Shown here piece by piece: positions 16,249-24,432 of a stretch of 64,000 nt of DNA. The translations under genes were made by a program, and so were the position numbers. The stretch's first letter is position 1, and each line of letters starts with the position of its first letter. Origin of the DNA: Anaerotruncus rubiinfantis (GTDB lineage: Bacteria > Bacillota > Clostridia > Oscillospirales > Ruminococcaceae); assembly GCF_900078395.1 (NCBI RefSeq), contig NZ_FKLA01000009.1:1254614-1318613 (forward strand), given 5' to 3'. Under the pieces are notes generated by a model. The model saw nothing but the letters and a program-made list of their open reading frames with translations, had not been told where the DNA came from and did not search any database.

Positions 16249-17925
16249 ATGAACGGCTTAACAATCATGGCAATCTCCCTGGTGGTGCTGGGCGGCGCGT
16301 ATCTGGTCTATGGGCGCTACCTTGCAAAAACCTGGGGCGTAGACCCGAAAGCCAAGACCCCGGCCTATGAACTGGAGGACGGGGTGGACTATGTTCCCGC
16401 GGATGCCAATGTGGTCTTTGGACACCAGTTCGCTTCGATCGCGGGCGCGGGCCCGATCAACGGCCCGATCCAGGCGGCGATCTTCGGCTGGGTGCCGGTT
16501 CTGCTCTGGTGCCTGCTGGGCAGCGTCTTTTTTGGCGCGGTGCAGGACTTTTCCGCCATGTACGCCTCGGTGAAAAACAAAGGCCATTCGATCGGCATCA
16601 TCATTGAAATGTATATCGGCAAGGTCGGCAAGAAGCTGTTCCTGCTTTTCTGCTGGCTCTTCTGCATCCTTGTGGTCGCCGCCTTCGCGGACATCGTCGC
16701 GGGCACCTTCAACGGTTTTGCCGCGGATGGCGCGATGATCGACGCGAACGGCTCGGTTGCAACCACCTCAATCCTCTTTATCGCTGCGGCGGTGGGGCTC
16801 GGGATGTTCCTCAAGTATTCAAAACAGAAAACCTGGATCAACACCACGGTGGCGCTTGTGCTGCTGGTTGCCTGCATTGCGCTGGGGCTTGCGTTCCCGA
16901 TCCACCAGACCACTGGTTTCTGGCATATTTCGATCTTTATCTACATCTTTATCGCGTCGGTTGTTCCGGTCTGGGCGCTGCTGCAGCCGCGTGATTACCT
17001 CAACAGCTATCTGCTGGTCGCGATGATTGTCGCCGCGATTGTGGGTATCTTCGTCTATAACCCGTCGATCAACCTTTCCGCTTTCAACGGCTTCGTGGTA
17101 AAAGGTCAGTACCTGTTCCCGACCCTGTTCGTCACCATTGCCTGCGGCGCGATCTCCGGTTTCCATTCGCTCGTATCGTCGGGCACCGCATCCAAACAGA
17201 TTAAAAATGAAAGGGATATGCTGCCGGTTTCATTCGGCGCCATGCTGCTCGAAGGCATGCTGGGCATCATCGCGCTGATCTGTGTGGCATTCCTTGCCTC
17301 CGGCGCAACCCTGCCGGAAGGAACCCCGCCGCAGGTCTTTGCAAGCGCAATCGCAACCTTCCTCACCAAGCTGTCGATCCCTGAATCGGTTTCCACCACC
17401 CTGATCCTGCTGGCGGTTTCCGCGTTCGGGCTCACCTCGCTCGATTCGGTGGCGCGTATCGGCCGCCTCTCTTTCCAGGAATTTTTCGCCGATCCGGACG
17501 CTGATCCGGCGAACCTCAGCCCTGCGATGAAGCTCGCTTCGAATAAATATTTTGCCACAGTCATTACGCTGGTGCTCGCGTTCATCCTCGCAAAGATGGG
17601 CTATGCAAATATCTGGCCGCTGTTCGGCTCGGCCAACCAGCTGCTCGGCGCGCTCTCGCTGATCGCCTGTGCGGTTTTCCTCAAACACACCAACCGCAAA
17701 GGCTTCATGCTCTGGATCCCGATGGTCTGCATGCTGGCGGTCACCTTCACCGCGCTCACCATGAAGATTGTCCAGCTTGCCACCGGCCTTTCCGCCTCGG
17801 CCAATGCCTTTGGGGACGGCCTGCAGCTTGTCTTTGCAGTCCTTCTCTTCGCGCTTGGCGTTGTGGTCGCTTTCCAGGGTATTCGCAAGCTGACCGAAAA
17901 GACCGGCGCAAAAGCCGCTGCGTAA
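16249..17925 (+). CDS. cstA: Carbon starvation protein A (CstA family peptide/pyruvate transporter)
   Basis: 558 aa polytopic membrane protein with many hydrophobic segments. GHQFASIAGAGPINGPIQAA is the hallmark CstA segment, and FHSLVSSGTASKQIKNERD and AVSAFGLTSLDSVARIGRL also match the family. CstA proteins import peptides or pyruvate. The start at 16249 has TTTGGAGG 8 nt upstream; the reading frame stays open back through the T-box terminator but that part is RNA leader. It is the only gene after the T-box, so its expression is tied to charging of one tRNA, most easily read as peptide uptake in response to amino-acid shortage. Confidence 0.93.
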   Translation: MNGLTIMAISLVVLGGAYLVYGRYLAKTWGVDPKAKTPAYELEDGVDYVPADANVVFGHQFASIAGAGPINGPIQAAIFGWVPVLLWCLLGSVFFGAVQDFSAMYASVKNKGHSIGIIIEMYIGKVGKKLFLLFCWLFCILVVAAFADIVAGTFNGFAADGAMIDANGSVATTSILFIAAAVGLGMFLKYSKQKTWINTTVALVLLVACIALGLAFPIHQTTGFWHISIFIYIFIASVVPVWALLQPRDYLNSYLLVAMIVAAIVGIFVYNPSINLSAFNGFVVKGQYLFPTLFVTIACGAISGFHSLVSSGTASKQIKNERDMLPVSFGAMLLEGMLGIIALICVAFLASGATLPEGTPPQVFASAIATFLTKLSIPESVSTTLILLAVSAFGLTSLDSVARIGRLSFQEFFADPDADPANLSPAMKLASNKYFATVITLVLAFILAKMGYANIWPLFGSANQLLGALSLIACAVFLKHTNRKGFMLWIPMVCMLAVTFTALTMKIVQLATGLSASANAFGDGLQLVFAVLLFALGVVVAFQGIRKLTEKTGAKAAA

Positions 17926-17936
17926 TTGTAATGATT

Positions 17937-17972
17937 AAAAAGGCGCGCACCGCTACACGGTGCGCGCCTTTT
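17937..17972. terminator. Bidirectional terminator
   Basis: AAAAGGCGCGCACCG pairs with CGGTGCGCGCCTTTT around a 5-nt loop, between cstA and the convergent crcB. Confidence 0.92.
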
Positions 17973-17982
17973 CGCGTTTGGG

Positions 17983-18360
17983 TCAGATGGCCGGGGAGAG
18001 GGAAACCGCCAACAGCCGGCCGAGGAACACGCCGAACACGCAGGAAAGGACGCTTAGGACGGCATAAAGGCTCCCAAGCACGGCCTGTCCGCCTTCGAGC
18101 AGGGTTAGGGTTTCCAGCGAGAAGGTGGAAAAGGTGGTAAAGCCGCCGCAGAATCCAGTTTTTAAAAACAGGACGAGTTCGCGCGGCAGCTGTGGGAACC
18201 GTTCGGATACACCAATGACCAACCCAATCGCAATAGCGCCGAGCAGGTTGGTGAGAAAGGTGGCCAGCGGGAAATCTCCCGACAGCGGCAGCATGCCGAG
18301 CAGATAACGGAGGATCGCGCCGGCCGCGCCGCCGATCCCGATTAGCAGGCAGGTTTTCAT
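17983..18360 (-). CDS. crcB: Fluoride exporter CrcB/Fluc
   Basis: 125 aa, four hydrophobic segments. GFCGGFTTFSTFSLE is the conserved Fluc motif with the Na+/fluoride-pore residues, and GGAAGAILRYLLG near the N-terminus is also characteristic. It functions as a dual-topology dimer that exports fluoride. ATG 18360 is chosen with AAAGGAG 8 nt upstream. Only one copy is present here, so a homodimer is expected. No fluoride riboswitch core was recognised in the short gap before it. Confidence 0.92.
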   Translation of the reverse strand: MKTCLLIGIGGAAGAILRYLLGMLPLSGDFPLATFLTNLLGAIAIGLVIGVSERFPQLPRELVLFLKTGFCGGFTTFSTFSLETLTLLEGGQAVLGSLYAVLSVLSCVFGVFLGRLLAVSLSPAI

Positions 18361-18390
18361 TTTGGACACTCCTTTTGACAGCCGGTATGC

Positions 18391-18975
18391 TCAGGGACGG
18401 CCCATCTCCATACGGTCGGCCTCGGTGATCGGGCGCAGCACGCGGCAGGGAATGCCCACCGCGAGCACATCCGGCGGGATGTCCTTTGTGACCACGCTGC
18501 CGCTGCCAATGACCGCGTTATCCCCGATGGTTACCCCGGGATTGACAACCACGCCCGCGCCGAGCCAAACATTGTTGCCGATGGTGACCGGACGGCCGAA
18601 TTCAAAACCGCTGTTGCGCTGTTCCGGGAGCAGCGGATGGGTCGCGGCGGCAATGACCACGTTTGGGCCAAACATCACATGGCTGCCAATTTGGATTTTC
18701 GCGCAGTCGAGCAGGGTGCAGTTGAAGTTTGCATAAAAACCGTCCCCCACCGCAATATTATAGCCGTAGTCACAATGAAACGGCGGTTCAAACCAGCAGT
18801 CATATCCCGCGTGGCCGAGCAGCTCCTCCAGAATTTTTGCATGCTCGTCCCAGGCGCCGGGCGGCAGAGCGTTGTAGCGCATGGTGAGGGAGCGGGCGCG
18901 CAGGCGGTCGGCGACGAGCTGTTCGTCTCCGGGATGATAGAACTCGCCGGACAGCATCCGTTCTTTTTCGTTCAT
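18391..18975 (-). CDS. Sugar O-acetyltransferase (maltose/galactoside acetyltransferase type)
   Basis: 194 aa. The N-terminal cap MLSGEFYHPGDEQLVADRLRA is the Maa/LacA helix. The rest is a left-handed beta helix of hexapeptide repeats, including NVWLGAGVVVNPGVTIGDNA and VAVGIPCRVLR. It transfers acetyl from acetyl-CoA to a sugar hydroxyl in the cytosol. GGAAGGAGG lies 6 nt before the ATG. It lies 30 bp upstream of crcB on the same strand and may be co-transcribed with it. Confidence 0.92.
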   Translation of the reverse strand: MNEKERMLSGEFYHPGDEQLVADRLRARSLTMRYNALPPGAWDEHAKILEELLGHAGYDCWFEPPFHCDYGYNIAVGDGFYANFNCTLLDCAKIQIGSHVMFGPNVVIAAATHPLLPEQRNSGFEFGRPVTIGNNVWLGAGVVVNPGVTIGDNAVIGSGSVVTKDIPPDVLAVGIPCRVLRPITEADRMEMGRP

Positions 18976-19070
18976 GGAAGGCCTCCTTCCTTCCGGCGCG
19001 CCGGAAGGCTTAAATTGATATCATTATATCCAATTGGCGGCCGCACATCAAGCGAAACCAGCGGCGCAGG

Positions 19071-19107
19071 AAAAAAAGTCCACTGCCCGGTAAAGCCGGA
19101 CAGTGGA
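19071..19107 (-). terminator. Terminator for the minus-strand unknown gene
   Basis: TCCACTGTCCGG pairs with CCGGGCAGTGGA on the minus strand (one mismatch) and is followed there by ACTTTTTTT. Confidence 0.88.
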
Positions 19108-19118
19108 GCGGAAATCAT

Positions 19119-19628
19119 CTATTTTTCATTTTCAGGCTCTTTCTCCCAGCTGGCAAGCTCGACTGAATCGCCGCTCTCCTCTTCGAGCGCGTCGCTCATC
19201 AGCTTGATCATTTCCAGCGTGCTGCGAAAACGCCGGGTTTTTTTCTGGTCAGCCCATTGGATCGTTCCCTGCCAGGTGGCGTTCTGCCGGAACTGTACCT
19301 GGACGATAAAAGTGGCCTTTTGCCCTTTTTCAGTTTCAAAAATGCTGTCATCCATATAGCGTTGAACCTCCTTCGCTTTGGAACGTGCCGGCGGCGCGGT
19401 GTTTTCCTTCCGGAAAGAACGGTAGTCGAAATAAACCTGCGGAAAGGACAGGGCATCAAACAGCCGGTCCATCCGGGTCGCCATATCGATGACCCCATGG
19501 AACTCGATGGGATGCTCTGCGAACGGATTATAAAGGCGGCCGGCCATTTCTGCAACGAATGCCTGGTCAATGCAGACGAGCGTTCGGGTGACATTGCTGG
19601 GAAGCATTGTGGAACCACGAATCGGCAA
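19119..19628 (-). CDS. Conserved-looking protein of unknown function
   Basis: 169 aa, soluble, no signal peptide or membrane segment. I do not recognise the family. The N-terminal part (RTLVCIDQAFVAEMAGRL, FHGVIDMATRMDRLFDAL, PQVYFDYRSF) looks like a compact folded domain. Residues 80-150 read as beta strands (ATFIVQVQFRQNATWQGTIQ) and end in a RRFRSTLEMIKLMSDAL helix, followed by an acidic tail. The start appears to be TTG 19628 with AAGGGGGA 7 nt upstream. The gene has its own terminator and no clear operon partner. Real coding is supported by an SD, the terminator and the composition. Confidence 0.72.
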   Translation of the reverse strand: MPIRGSTMLPSNVTRTLVCIDQAFVAEMAGRLYNPFAEHPIEFHGVIDMATRMDRLFDALSFPQVYFDYRSFRKENTAPPARSKAKEVQRYMDDSIFETEKGQKATFIVQVQFRQNATWQGTIQWADQKKTRRFRSTLEMIKLMSDALEEESGDSVELASWEKEPENEK

Positions 19629-19773
19629 GCAACAATCCCCCTTTATAATTTACTGTTTTTATTATTGCATGGAACGGTCATACGGCGGTCACAATTTCGA
19701 ATCCAGACAAGATTTGATGTTGAGCAAATATGACCGCGTTTACAAAATGCGACAGAAACAGGAAAATCCAGCC

Positions 19774-19812
19774 AAAAACCGCCCGGCTGCGGTGAGCTTG
19801 CAGCCGGGCGGT
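19774..19812 (-). terminator. Terminator after the SARP-like regulator
   Basis: A 13-bp perfect stem, ACCGCCCGGCTGC with GCAGCCGGGCGGT, is followed on the minus strand by TTTTTGG. It lies 10 nt past the stop codon. Confidence 0.9.
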
Positions 19813-19821
19813 GTCTGTTTT

Positions 19822-21042
19822 TCAGAGGATCGGGTCGAGGGGCTGTAAAGTAGTATGGAGCTTGACATCCTTCAGCTTGCATTCGGAACGGAACTTTTTA
19901 CAGATCCGGCTGATAACCATCTCGCCATTTTCATAGGTAAGCGTAGGCAGCATGAGGACATATTGCGTCGAAGAAAAGCGGGAAATCACGTCGCCGCGGC
20001 GCAGGCTGGTACGCAGCGTTTCGAGCAGCTGGTCCATGATCCTGCTGAGCGTCTGCGGATCGGGAACCTCATCTTTCGAGTTGGTCACAGTGATGAGCCC
20101 GATAAAGACCGACTGGCCGGTGCGGGTGGCGGTGCGCGCTTCGAGCCGGTACATGTTTTTAAAGACCTCGTAGTCGCAGTAGAACGCGCCCTTGACGGCA
20201 TTGCGCTCACTCAGGTCCTCCTTGATGATGCCCAGGTCGGTTTCGACATTGTTGACCGATTTGACAATCTCGCGGTAGAGGTTGCGCATGGCGTCGGAGG
20301 GCCTGACGCCGAGCTCCCGGTAGAACAGATCGGTCACATAGTTATAATGGGCGAGCGCCTCGCTCTGCTTATTCTGCTTGACCAGCGCGTGGATCAGGTG
20401 TTTATGCGCGCCTTCCTCAAATGGATCGATCACAATGGCCTGTTCGCAGATAATCCGGATGTCGTCGAACTTTTCCTGTTTGATGAGCAGCCTGATCGCC
20501 TCATAGACACATTTGAAATAGATCGACCGGTAATAGCCGGTGAGGGGGACAACCCACTCCTCGTAATTCGACCCGGGCAGGAAATCACCTTTGTAGAGAT
20601 CGAGCGCCTTGCGGTACTGCTCGATCCTGAATTCGCTCGGCTGCTCCACATCCGAAGCGATTCGGAAGGTCTTTTCAAATTCTTCAATATCCACCACACA
20701 GGGAAGCTGGTTGTTCCAGCGGTAGGAACCGCGATGAAAAATGATAATCTCTTTGGCAAAGGGGATTTCGTGGTTGGTGAAGAGGTTGCGAATCCGGTAG
20801 ATCAGGTTTTTGAGTGCATTGGCGGGATTTTCGCTGCCGTCATTCGGCCAGAGCGCTTCAATCAGCTCGTCCTGTGAAACCGTCTTGTTGCGGAATGCAA
20901 TCAGATATTCCAGAAGGTTCCAGAGCTGGTGGGTTCGGTTGAGGGTGTCGCTGAGGACCTTATCCTGCACGGTTAGCTTAAATCCACCGAGCATGCTGAT
21001 GTAAATGGTATTGTCCTGCGGCGGTTGAACAGACTGATCCAT
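19822..21042 (-). CDS. SARP-like transcriptional activator with BTAD and degenerate GGDEF domain
   Basis: 406 aa. Residues 12-108 are an OmpR/SARP-type winged helix (SQDELIEALWP, then NALKNLIYRIRNLF). Residues 117-262 are a bacterial transcriptional activator domain of TPR-like helices, with LDLYKGDFLPG and CEQAIVIDPFEEGAHKHLI. Residues 285-400 match the GGDEF fold (LRRGDVISRFSSTQYVLMLP), but the active-site position reads RFSSTQY instead of RYGGDEF, so no cyclase activity is expected. GGAGGA precedes ATG 21042. The gene is divergent from the sortase/pilus operon across a 227-bp gap, so regulation of that operon is plausible. Confidence 0.85.
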   Translation of the reverse strand: MDQSVQPPQDNTIYISMLGGFKLTVQDKVLSDTLNRTHQLWNLLEYLIAFRNKTVSQDELIEALWPNDGSENPANALKNLIYRIRNLFTNHEIPFAKEIIIFHRGSYRWNNQLPCVVDIEEFEKTFRIASDVEQPSEFRIEQYRKALDLYKGDFLPGSNYEEWVVPLTGYYRSIYFKCVYEAIRLLIKQEKFDDIRIICEQAIVIDPFEEGAHKHLIHALVKQNKQSEALAHYNYVTDLFYRELGVRPSDAMRNLYREIVKSVNNVETDLGIIKEDLSERNAVKGAFYCDYEVFKNMYRLEARTATRTGQSVFIGLITVTNSKDEVPDPQTLSRIMDQLLETLRTSLRRGDVISRFSSTQYVLMLPTLTYENGEMVISRICKKFRSECKLKDVKLHTTLQPLDPIL

Positions 21043-21206
21043 GACCGAATTCCTCCAAAAATAAAGCATTATGAATAAATAGTCGGATTCTCTCAAGCTA
21101 AGTTTATCATATTTTGGGTAAAAGTAAAGTTCTTTTTAGACGGAATTTGTGACCGCTTATTCAGATCAGAAAATCTTTTCGGCCGAATATGAGGATAAAA
21201 TAGGCT

Positions 21207-21234
21207 TTGCTTTTTCTGTCAAAATGTATATAAT
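21207..21234 (+). promoter_or_regulatory. Promoter for the sortase/transglutaminase/pilus operon
   Basis: TTGCTT (21207-21212) and a consensus TATAAT (21229-21234) with a 16-bp spacer, 36 nt ahead of the sortase start. The divergent gap 21043-21269 also holds the SARP promoter, which I could not resolve. Confidence 0.65.
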
Positions 21235-21269
21235 AAAAACATCTAACGATATCCTGCGGGAGGTCTATA

Positions 21270-22136
21270 ATGGAAGAAAATCCGAATCCCGTGAACCGGG
21301 AACAGAACGATACGTCCCCACAGTCAAAAAATCAGCTCCAAACACCCGCGCCGAAAAAGCCCAATGGGCGCAGAAACCGCCTGCTGCCTGCTTTGCTTGC
21401 GGTAATTGGTGCGGCGCTGTTGGGATATTGCGCATGGACGTTCCTCTTTGCCGGGCAGGGGGCTTCCGCGCCCGCGCCCTCCTCGGAAGCGCCGTCTGTT
21501 TCCGCCTCCGAACCAGAGCCGGAACCCGGCTCCTCCGAATCTGAACCGGCCGATCCGCTCGCACCGTACCGGGAACAGGTCTATCCGGTCGGCAAGCTGG
21601 TCGGCACGCACGGACGTTCCGCCTATGTGGATAAATCGATGGTTTTGCGTGTCCCGCGCCTGAACCTTGTCTCCGAGGTGCGGGGCGGCTCGGATGACGA
21701 GACGCTCAAGGGCGGCGTTGGGCTTTACGAATATGGACAGGTTCCGGGCGAAGGGAACCCGAATGTCAGTATCGCCGGCCACCGGGATATCTATGGTTGC
21801 GAATTCCTCGATATTCAGACGGTCACCGACGGCGATCTGATGTACCTCGATTATGAAGGCAAGGAATATGTCTATGAATACGAGGGCACTGAGATTATCC
21901 AGGCCGATGACTGGGACCCGATCCGCATCAAGGATTATAACCGTCTGACCCTCACCTCCTGCGACCCGATCGGGACACACCTCAACCGGATCGTCGTTAC
22001 CGGCCGTCTCATCGCGGTGAACGACCTGCCGGAGGAACCCGCGCCTAGCGCGTCCGGAGAAAGCGAGACGCTGGAAACGTCCGGTGCGCCTGCCGAACTT
22101 TCGGCACCGGAAACCATGACAGAAGGTCAAACCTGA
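21270..22136 (+). CDS. Sortase with N-terminal membrane anchor
   Basis: 288 aa. A cytoplasmic N-tail (1-37) leads to one membrane segment (about 38-60), a Ser/Glu/Pro-rich linker to about 98, then a sortase barrel. The catalytic triad reads His171 in SIAGHRD, Cys231 in LTLTSCDP and Arg240 in HLNRIVVTGR. The TLTSC motif and overall layout fit class D/E-like sortases rather than class B. A second low-complexity acidic tail follows the barrel. It would join surface proteins to peptidoglycan or each other outside the membrane. GGGAGG lies 6 nt before the ATG. It is first in an operon with a transglutaminase lipoprotein and pilus genes. Confidence 0.9.
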   Translation: MEENPNPVNREQNDTSPQSKNQLQTPAPKKPNGRRNRLLPALLAVIGAALLGYCAWTFLFAGQGASAPAPSSEAPSVSASEPEPEPGSSESEPADPLAPYREQVYPVGKLVGTHGRSAYVDKSMVLRVPRLNLVSEVRGGSDDETLKGGVGLYEYGQVPGEGNPNVSIAGHRDIYGCEFLDIQTVTDGDLMYLDYEGKEYVYEYEGTEIIQADDWDPIRIKDYNRLTLTSCDPIGTHLNRIVVTGRLIAVNDLPEEPAPSASGESETLETSGAPAELSAPETMTEGQT

Positions 22137-22168
22137 CATTTTGAGCAACACAGCAAAGGGGTTGCTGT

Positions 22169-23218
22169 ATGAATATGTTTCGTTCCAAACAAATGATATT
22201 GGCTTTGCTTGCGCTGATGCTTGCCGTTTTGACGGCGGGCTGTTCTTCTGTGTCCCAAAACAACCTCTCCAGCCAGCCGCAGGTTCCGCAGGCCTCCCGG
22301 CCGGTGCAGGACGGGCTGAACCCGTCCGAACAGGAGAACCAGCTGCTGCCGCAGGGCGGAGGGCTTACCGAAATCCTGGATGGGGAGGTCCCGATAGCGG
22401 CGCGTCCGGTGCAGACCACCATCCGCGTGCCGGATGCGTCCGGCGTGACGACCTATTCGGGCGGTGGGGTGACCATCGACGCTTCGAATGCTTTCGAAGG
22501 GTATGTGATGGTCAAGTGTTCGGCTGGCGGAAAGATCAAATTGCAGATTACCGGCAGCAACAAGACCACCTACACCTATGACCTTGGAAAAGGCGGCTAT
22601 GAGGTATTTCCGCTGACCTCCGGAAGCGGAAGCTATTCGATCAAGGTCTTTAAAAATGTTTCCGGCAATCAGTACGCGCAGCTCTATTCAAAATCGATCA
22701 AGGTCGAGCTTTCGAGTTCGCTGCTGCCATATCTCTATCCGAACCAGTATGTGAATTTTTCCGCCGATTCCACCACCGTCCAAAAAGGAGCGGAGCTCGC
22801 CGCGGGAGCGGCGGACGACCTGGGCGTGGTGCAGGCAGTCTATAATTATGTGATCAGCAACATTACATACGATTACAACAAGGCTTCGTCGGTCAAGTCG
22901 GGCTATCTGCCGAAGGTGGACAGCGTCCTCGCTTCCGGTAAGGGGATTTGCTTCGATTACGCCGCGGTGATGGCGACCATGCTGCGCACCCAGAATATCC
23001 CCACGCGCCTGGAAGTCGGTTACGTATCGGGTGGCACCTATCATGCGTGGGTGAGCGTTTACCTCAAGGAGATCGGCTGGGTCAACGGGATCATCTATTT
23101 TGACGGCACCAGCTGGAAGCTGATGGACCCGACCTTTGCATCGAACGGCAACAGCAGTGACAGCATCATGCAGTTTATCGGCAATGGAAGCAACTACAGT
23201 ACCAAGTATGTCTATTAG
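22169..23218 (+). CDS. Transglutaminase-like domain lipoprotein
   Basis: 349 aa. Lipobox LTAGC (Cys25). Residues 85-175 form a beta-rich domain of unknown type. Residues 210-335 are a transglutaminase-like cysteine protease fold with Cys261 in GKGICFDYA, His292 in YHAWVSVY and Asp320 in LMDPTF. The family includes peptidases and protein cross-linkers. Position, outside the cell and 32 bp after a sortase, suggests processing or cross-linking of cell-surface proteins. AAAGGGG precedes the ATG. Confidence 0.88.
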   Translation: MNMFRSKQMILALLALMLAVLTAGCSSVSQNNLSSQPQVPQASRPVQDGLNPSEQENQLLPQGGGLTEILDGEVPIAARPVQTTIRVPDASGVTTYSGGGVTIDASNAFEGYVMVKCSAGGKIKLQITGSNKTTYTYDLGKGGYEVFPLTSGSGSYSIKVFKNVSGNQYAQLYSKSIKVELSSSLLPYLYPNQYVNFSADSTTVQKGAELAAGAADDLGVVQAVYNYVISNITYDYNKASSVKSGYLPKVDSVLASGKGICFDYAAVMATMLRTQNIPTRLEVGYVSGGTYHAWVSVYLKEIGWVNGIIYFDGTSWKLMDPTFASNGNSSDSIMQFIGNGSNYSTKYVY

Positions 23219-23251
23219 AATCTGCCTTACATAGAGGAAGGAGACCGGACC

Positions 23252-24304
23252 ATGGCAAACAGGACGGGCGGGATGCTCTCCCCAAATGAAATCTCCACAT
23301 TCTGCACCCAGATCGCAATGATCCTCAAATCGGGGATTCCGGTGAGCGAAGGCGTTGCAATTATGCGGGAGGATATGAAAAATTCCGATGGACAGCGGAT
23401 CATCGGGGTGATCCAGGACCATGTGGAGGCGGGCGAACCGCTGCATATGGCGCTTGCCGCAACCGGCGTTTTTCCAAAATATGTGATCGATATGACCGAG
23501 ATCGGCCAGCAGTCCGGCCGGCTTGATGAAGTCATGGATTCCCTCTGCGACTATTATGAGCGGGAGGAGAGTATCGCGCAGAGCGTCAAAAGCGCAATTA
23601 CCTATCCGCTCATCATGATTGCGATGATGGTAATTGTCATCGGTGTGCTGATTGTAAAGGTTCTGCCGATTTTCGCGCAGGTGTTTGCACAGCTCGGCGC
23701 TGAGATGTCCGATTTTTCGGTGGGCATCATGAACTTTGGCAGCGCCGTCGGCCGGTATTCCGCGGTGATTGTGGGCGTGATCGCCGTGTTGGCGGCCGCC
23801 TATTTCGTGATGCGTGCGACCAAGGGGGGCCGCGACATGCTCAGTCGTTTCCGCGCGACCTTCTTCCTCACCCGCAAGCTGTCCGCCAAGATTGCTTCGG
23901 GACGGTTCGCTTCGGCCATGTCGCTGATGCTCTCGAGCGGGCTCGACACCGACCAGTCGCTCGAGATGGTCGGGCATCTGGTGGACAATGTGACCATCAG
24001 CGAAAAAATCGCCGCCTGCAAACAGTATATTGCCCAGGGCGTTTCCTTTTCGGACGCGCTGGCGAAAACAGAAATCTTTACCGGCGTCTATGCCCGGATG
24101 ATTTCGGTTGGATTTAAAACCGGTTCTGTCGATACGGTCATGAAAAAGCTGGCCGACCGTTATGAAGATGAGATCGACGCGCAGATCGGCAACACCATTT
24201 CGATTTTGGAGCCGACCCTGGTGGCGGTGCTTTCCATTATAGTCGGCATGATCCTTTTGTCGGTGATGCTGCCGCTCATGGGCATCATGTCATCGATCGG
24301 CTAA
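23252..24304 (+). CDS. Type II secretion / type IV pilus inner-membrane platform protein (GspF/PilC family)
   Basis: 350 aa. Two T2SSF repeats. The first spans about residues 10-135 (ISTFCTQIAMILKSGIPVSEG, MTEIGQQSGRLDEVMDSLCDYY). The second spans about 215-335 (FASAMSLMLSSGLDTDQSLEM, ISVGFKTGSVDTVMKKLADRY). Three membrane segments lie near 115-145, 165-185 and at the C-terminus. It is the membrane platform on which pilins are assembled. It is the first core pilus gene in this operon, 33 bp after the transglutaminase gene. Confidence 0.92.
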   Translation: MANRTGGMLSPNEISTFCTQIAMILKSGIPVSEGVAIMREDMKNSDGQRIIGVIQDHVEAGEPLHMALAATGVFPKYVIDMTEIGQQSGRLDEVMDSLCDYYEREESIAQSVKSAITYPLIMIAMMVIVIGVLIVKVLPIFAQVFAQLGAEMSDFSVGIMNFGSAVGRYSAVIVGVIAVLAAAYFVMRATKGGRDMLSRFRATFFLTRKLSAKIASGRFASAMSLMLSSGLDTDQSLEMVGHLVDNVTISEKIAACKQYIAQGVSFSDALAKTEIFTGVYARMISVGFKTGSVDTVMKKLADRYEDEIDAQIGNTISILEPTLVAVLSIIVGMILLSVMLPLMGIMSSIG

Positions 24305-24405
24305 AGGGCCGGTTTTCCCTTGCGGGCAAAGCCCGCAGGCCCGCCGCCTCTGGCGGCGGTGCGGCGAAGCCGGTGAAAACCGGCTGTGCGTGCCGCCTTT
24401 GCGGC
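24305..24405 (+). other. Structured RNA/DNA spacer inside the pilus operon
   Basis: Directly after the platform-protein stop codon lies a nested set of inverted repeats. An outer 10-bp stem GCCGGTTTTC (24308-24317) pairs with GAAAACCGGC (24375-24384) and encloses two perfect hairpins, TGCGGGC/GCCCGCA (24321-24337) and CCGCCGCC/GGCGGCGG (24341-24359). A third hairpin GCCGC/GCGGC follows at 24392-24405. No long U tract follows, so it is not a clean terminator. It could adjust downstream expression or be a copy of a dispersed repeat. Confidence 0.6.
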
Positions 24406-24432
24406 GTGAAAACTTGAAAGGGAGGACGGCGG

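Noticed and set aside
19855..20877. Long open frame on the plus strand opposite the SARP-like regulator
   Set aside because: It is a shadow of the GC-rich regulator gene: no SD at a plausible start, no recognisable domain, and the minus-strand frame has clear winged-helix and BTAD motifs.
24305..24405. Pilus-operon hairpins as a CRISPR array or intrinsic terminator
   Set aside because: The repeats are inverted and different from each other, with no regular spacers, and no U tract follows.
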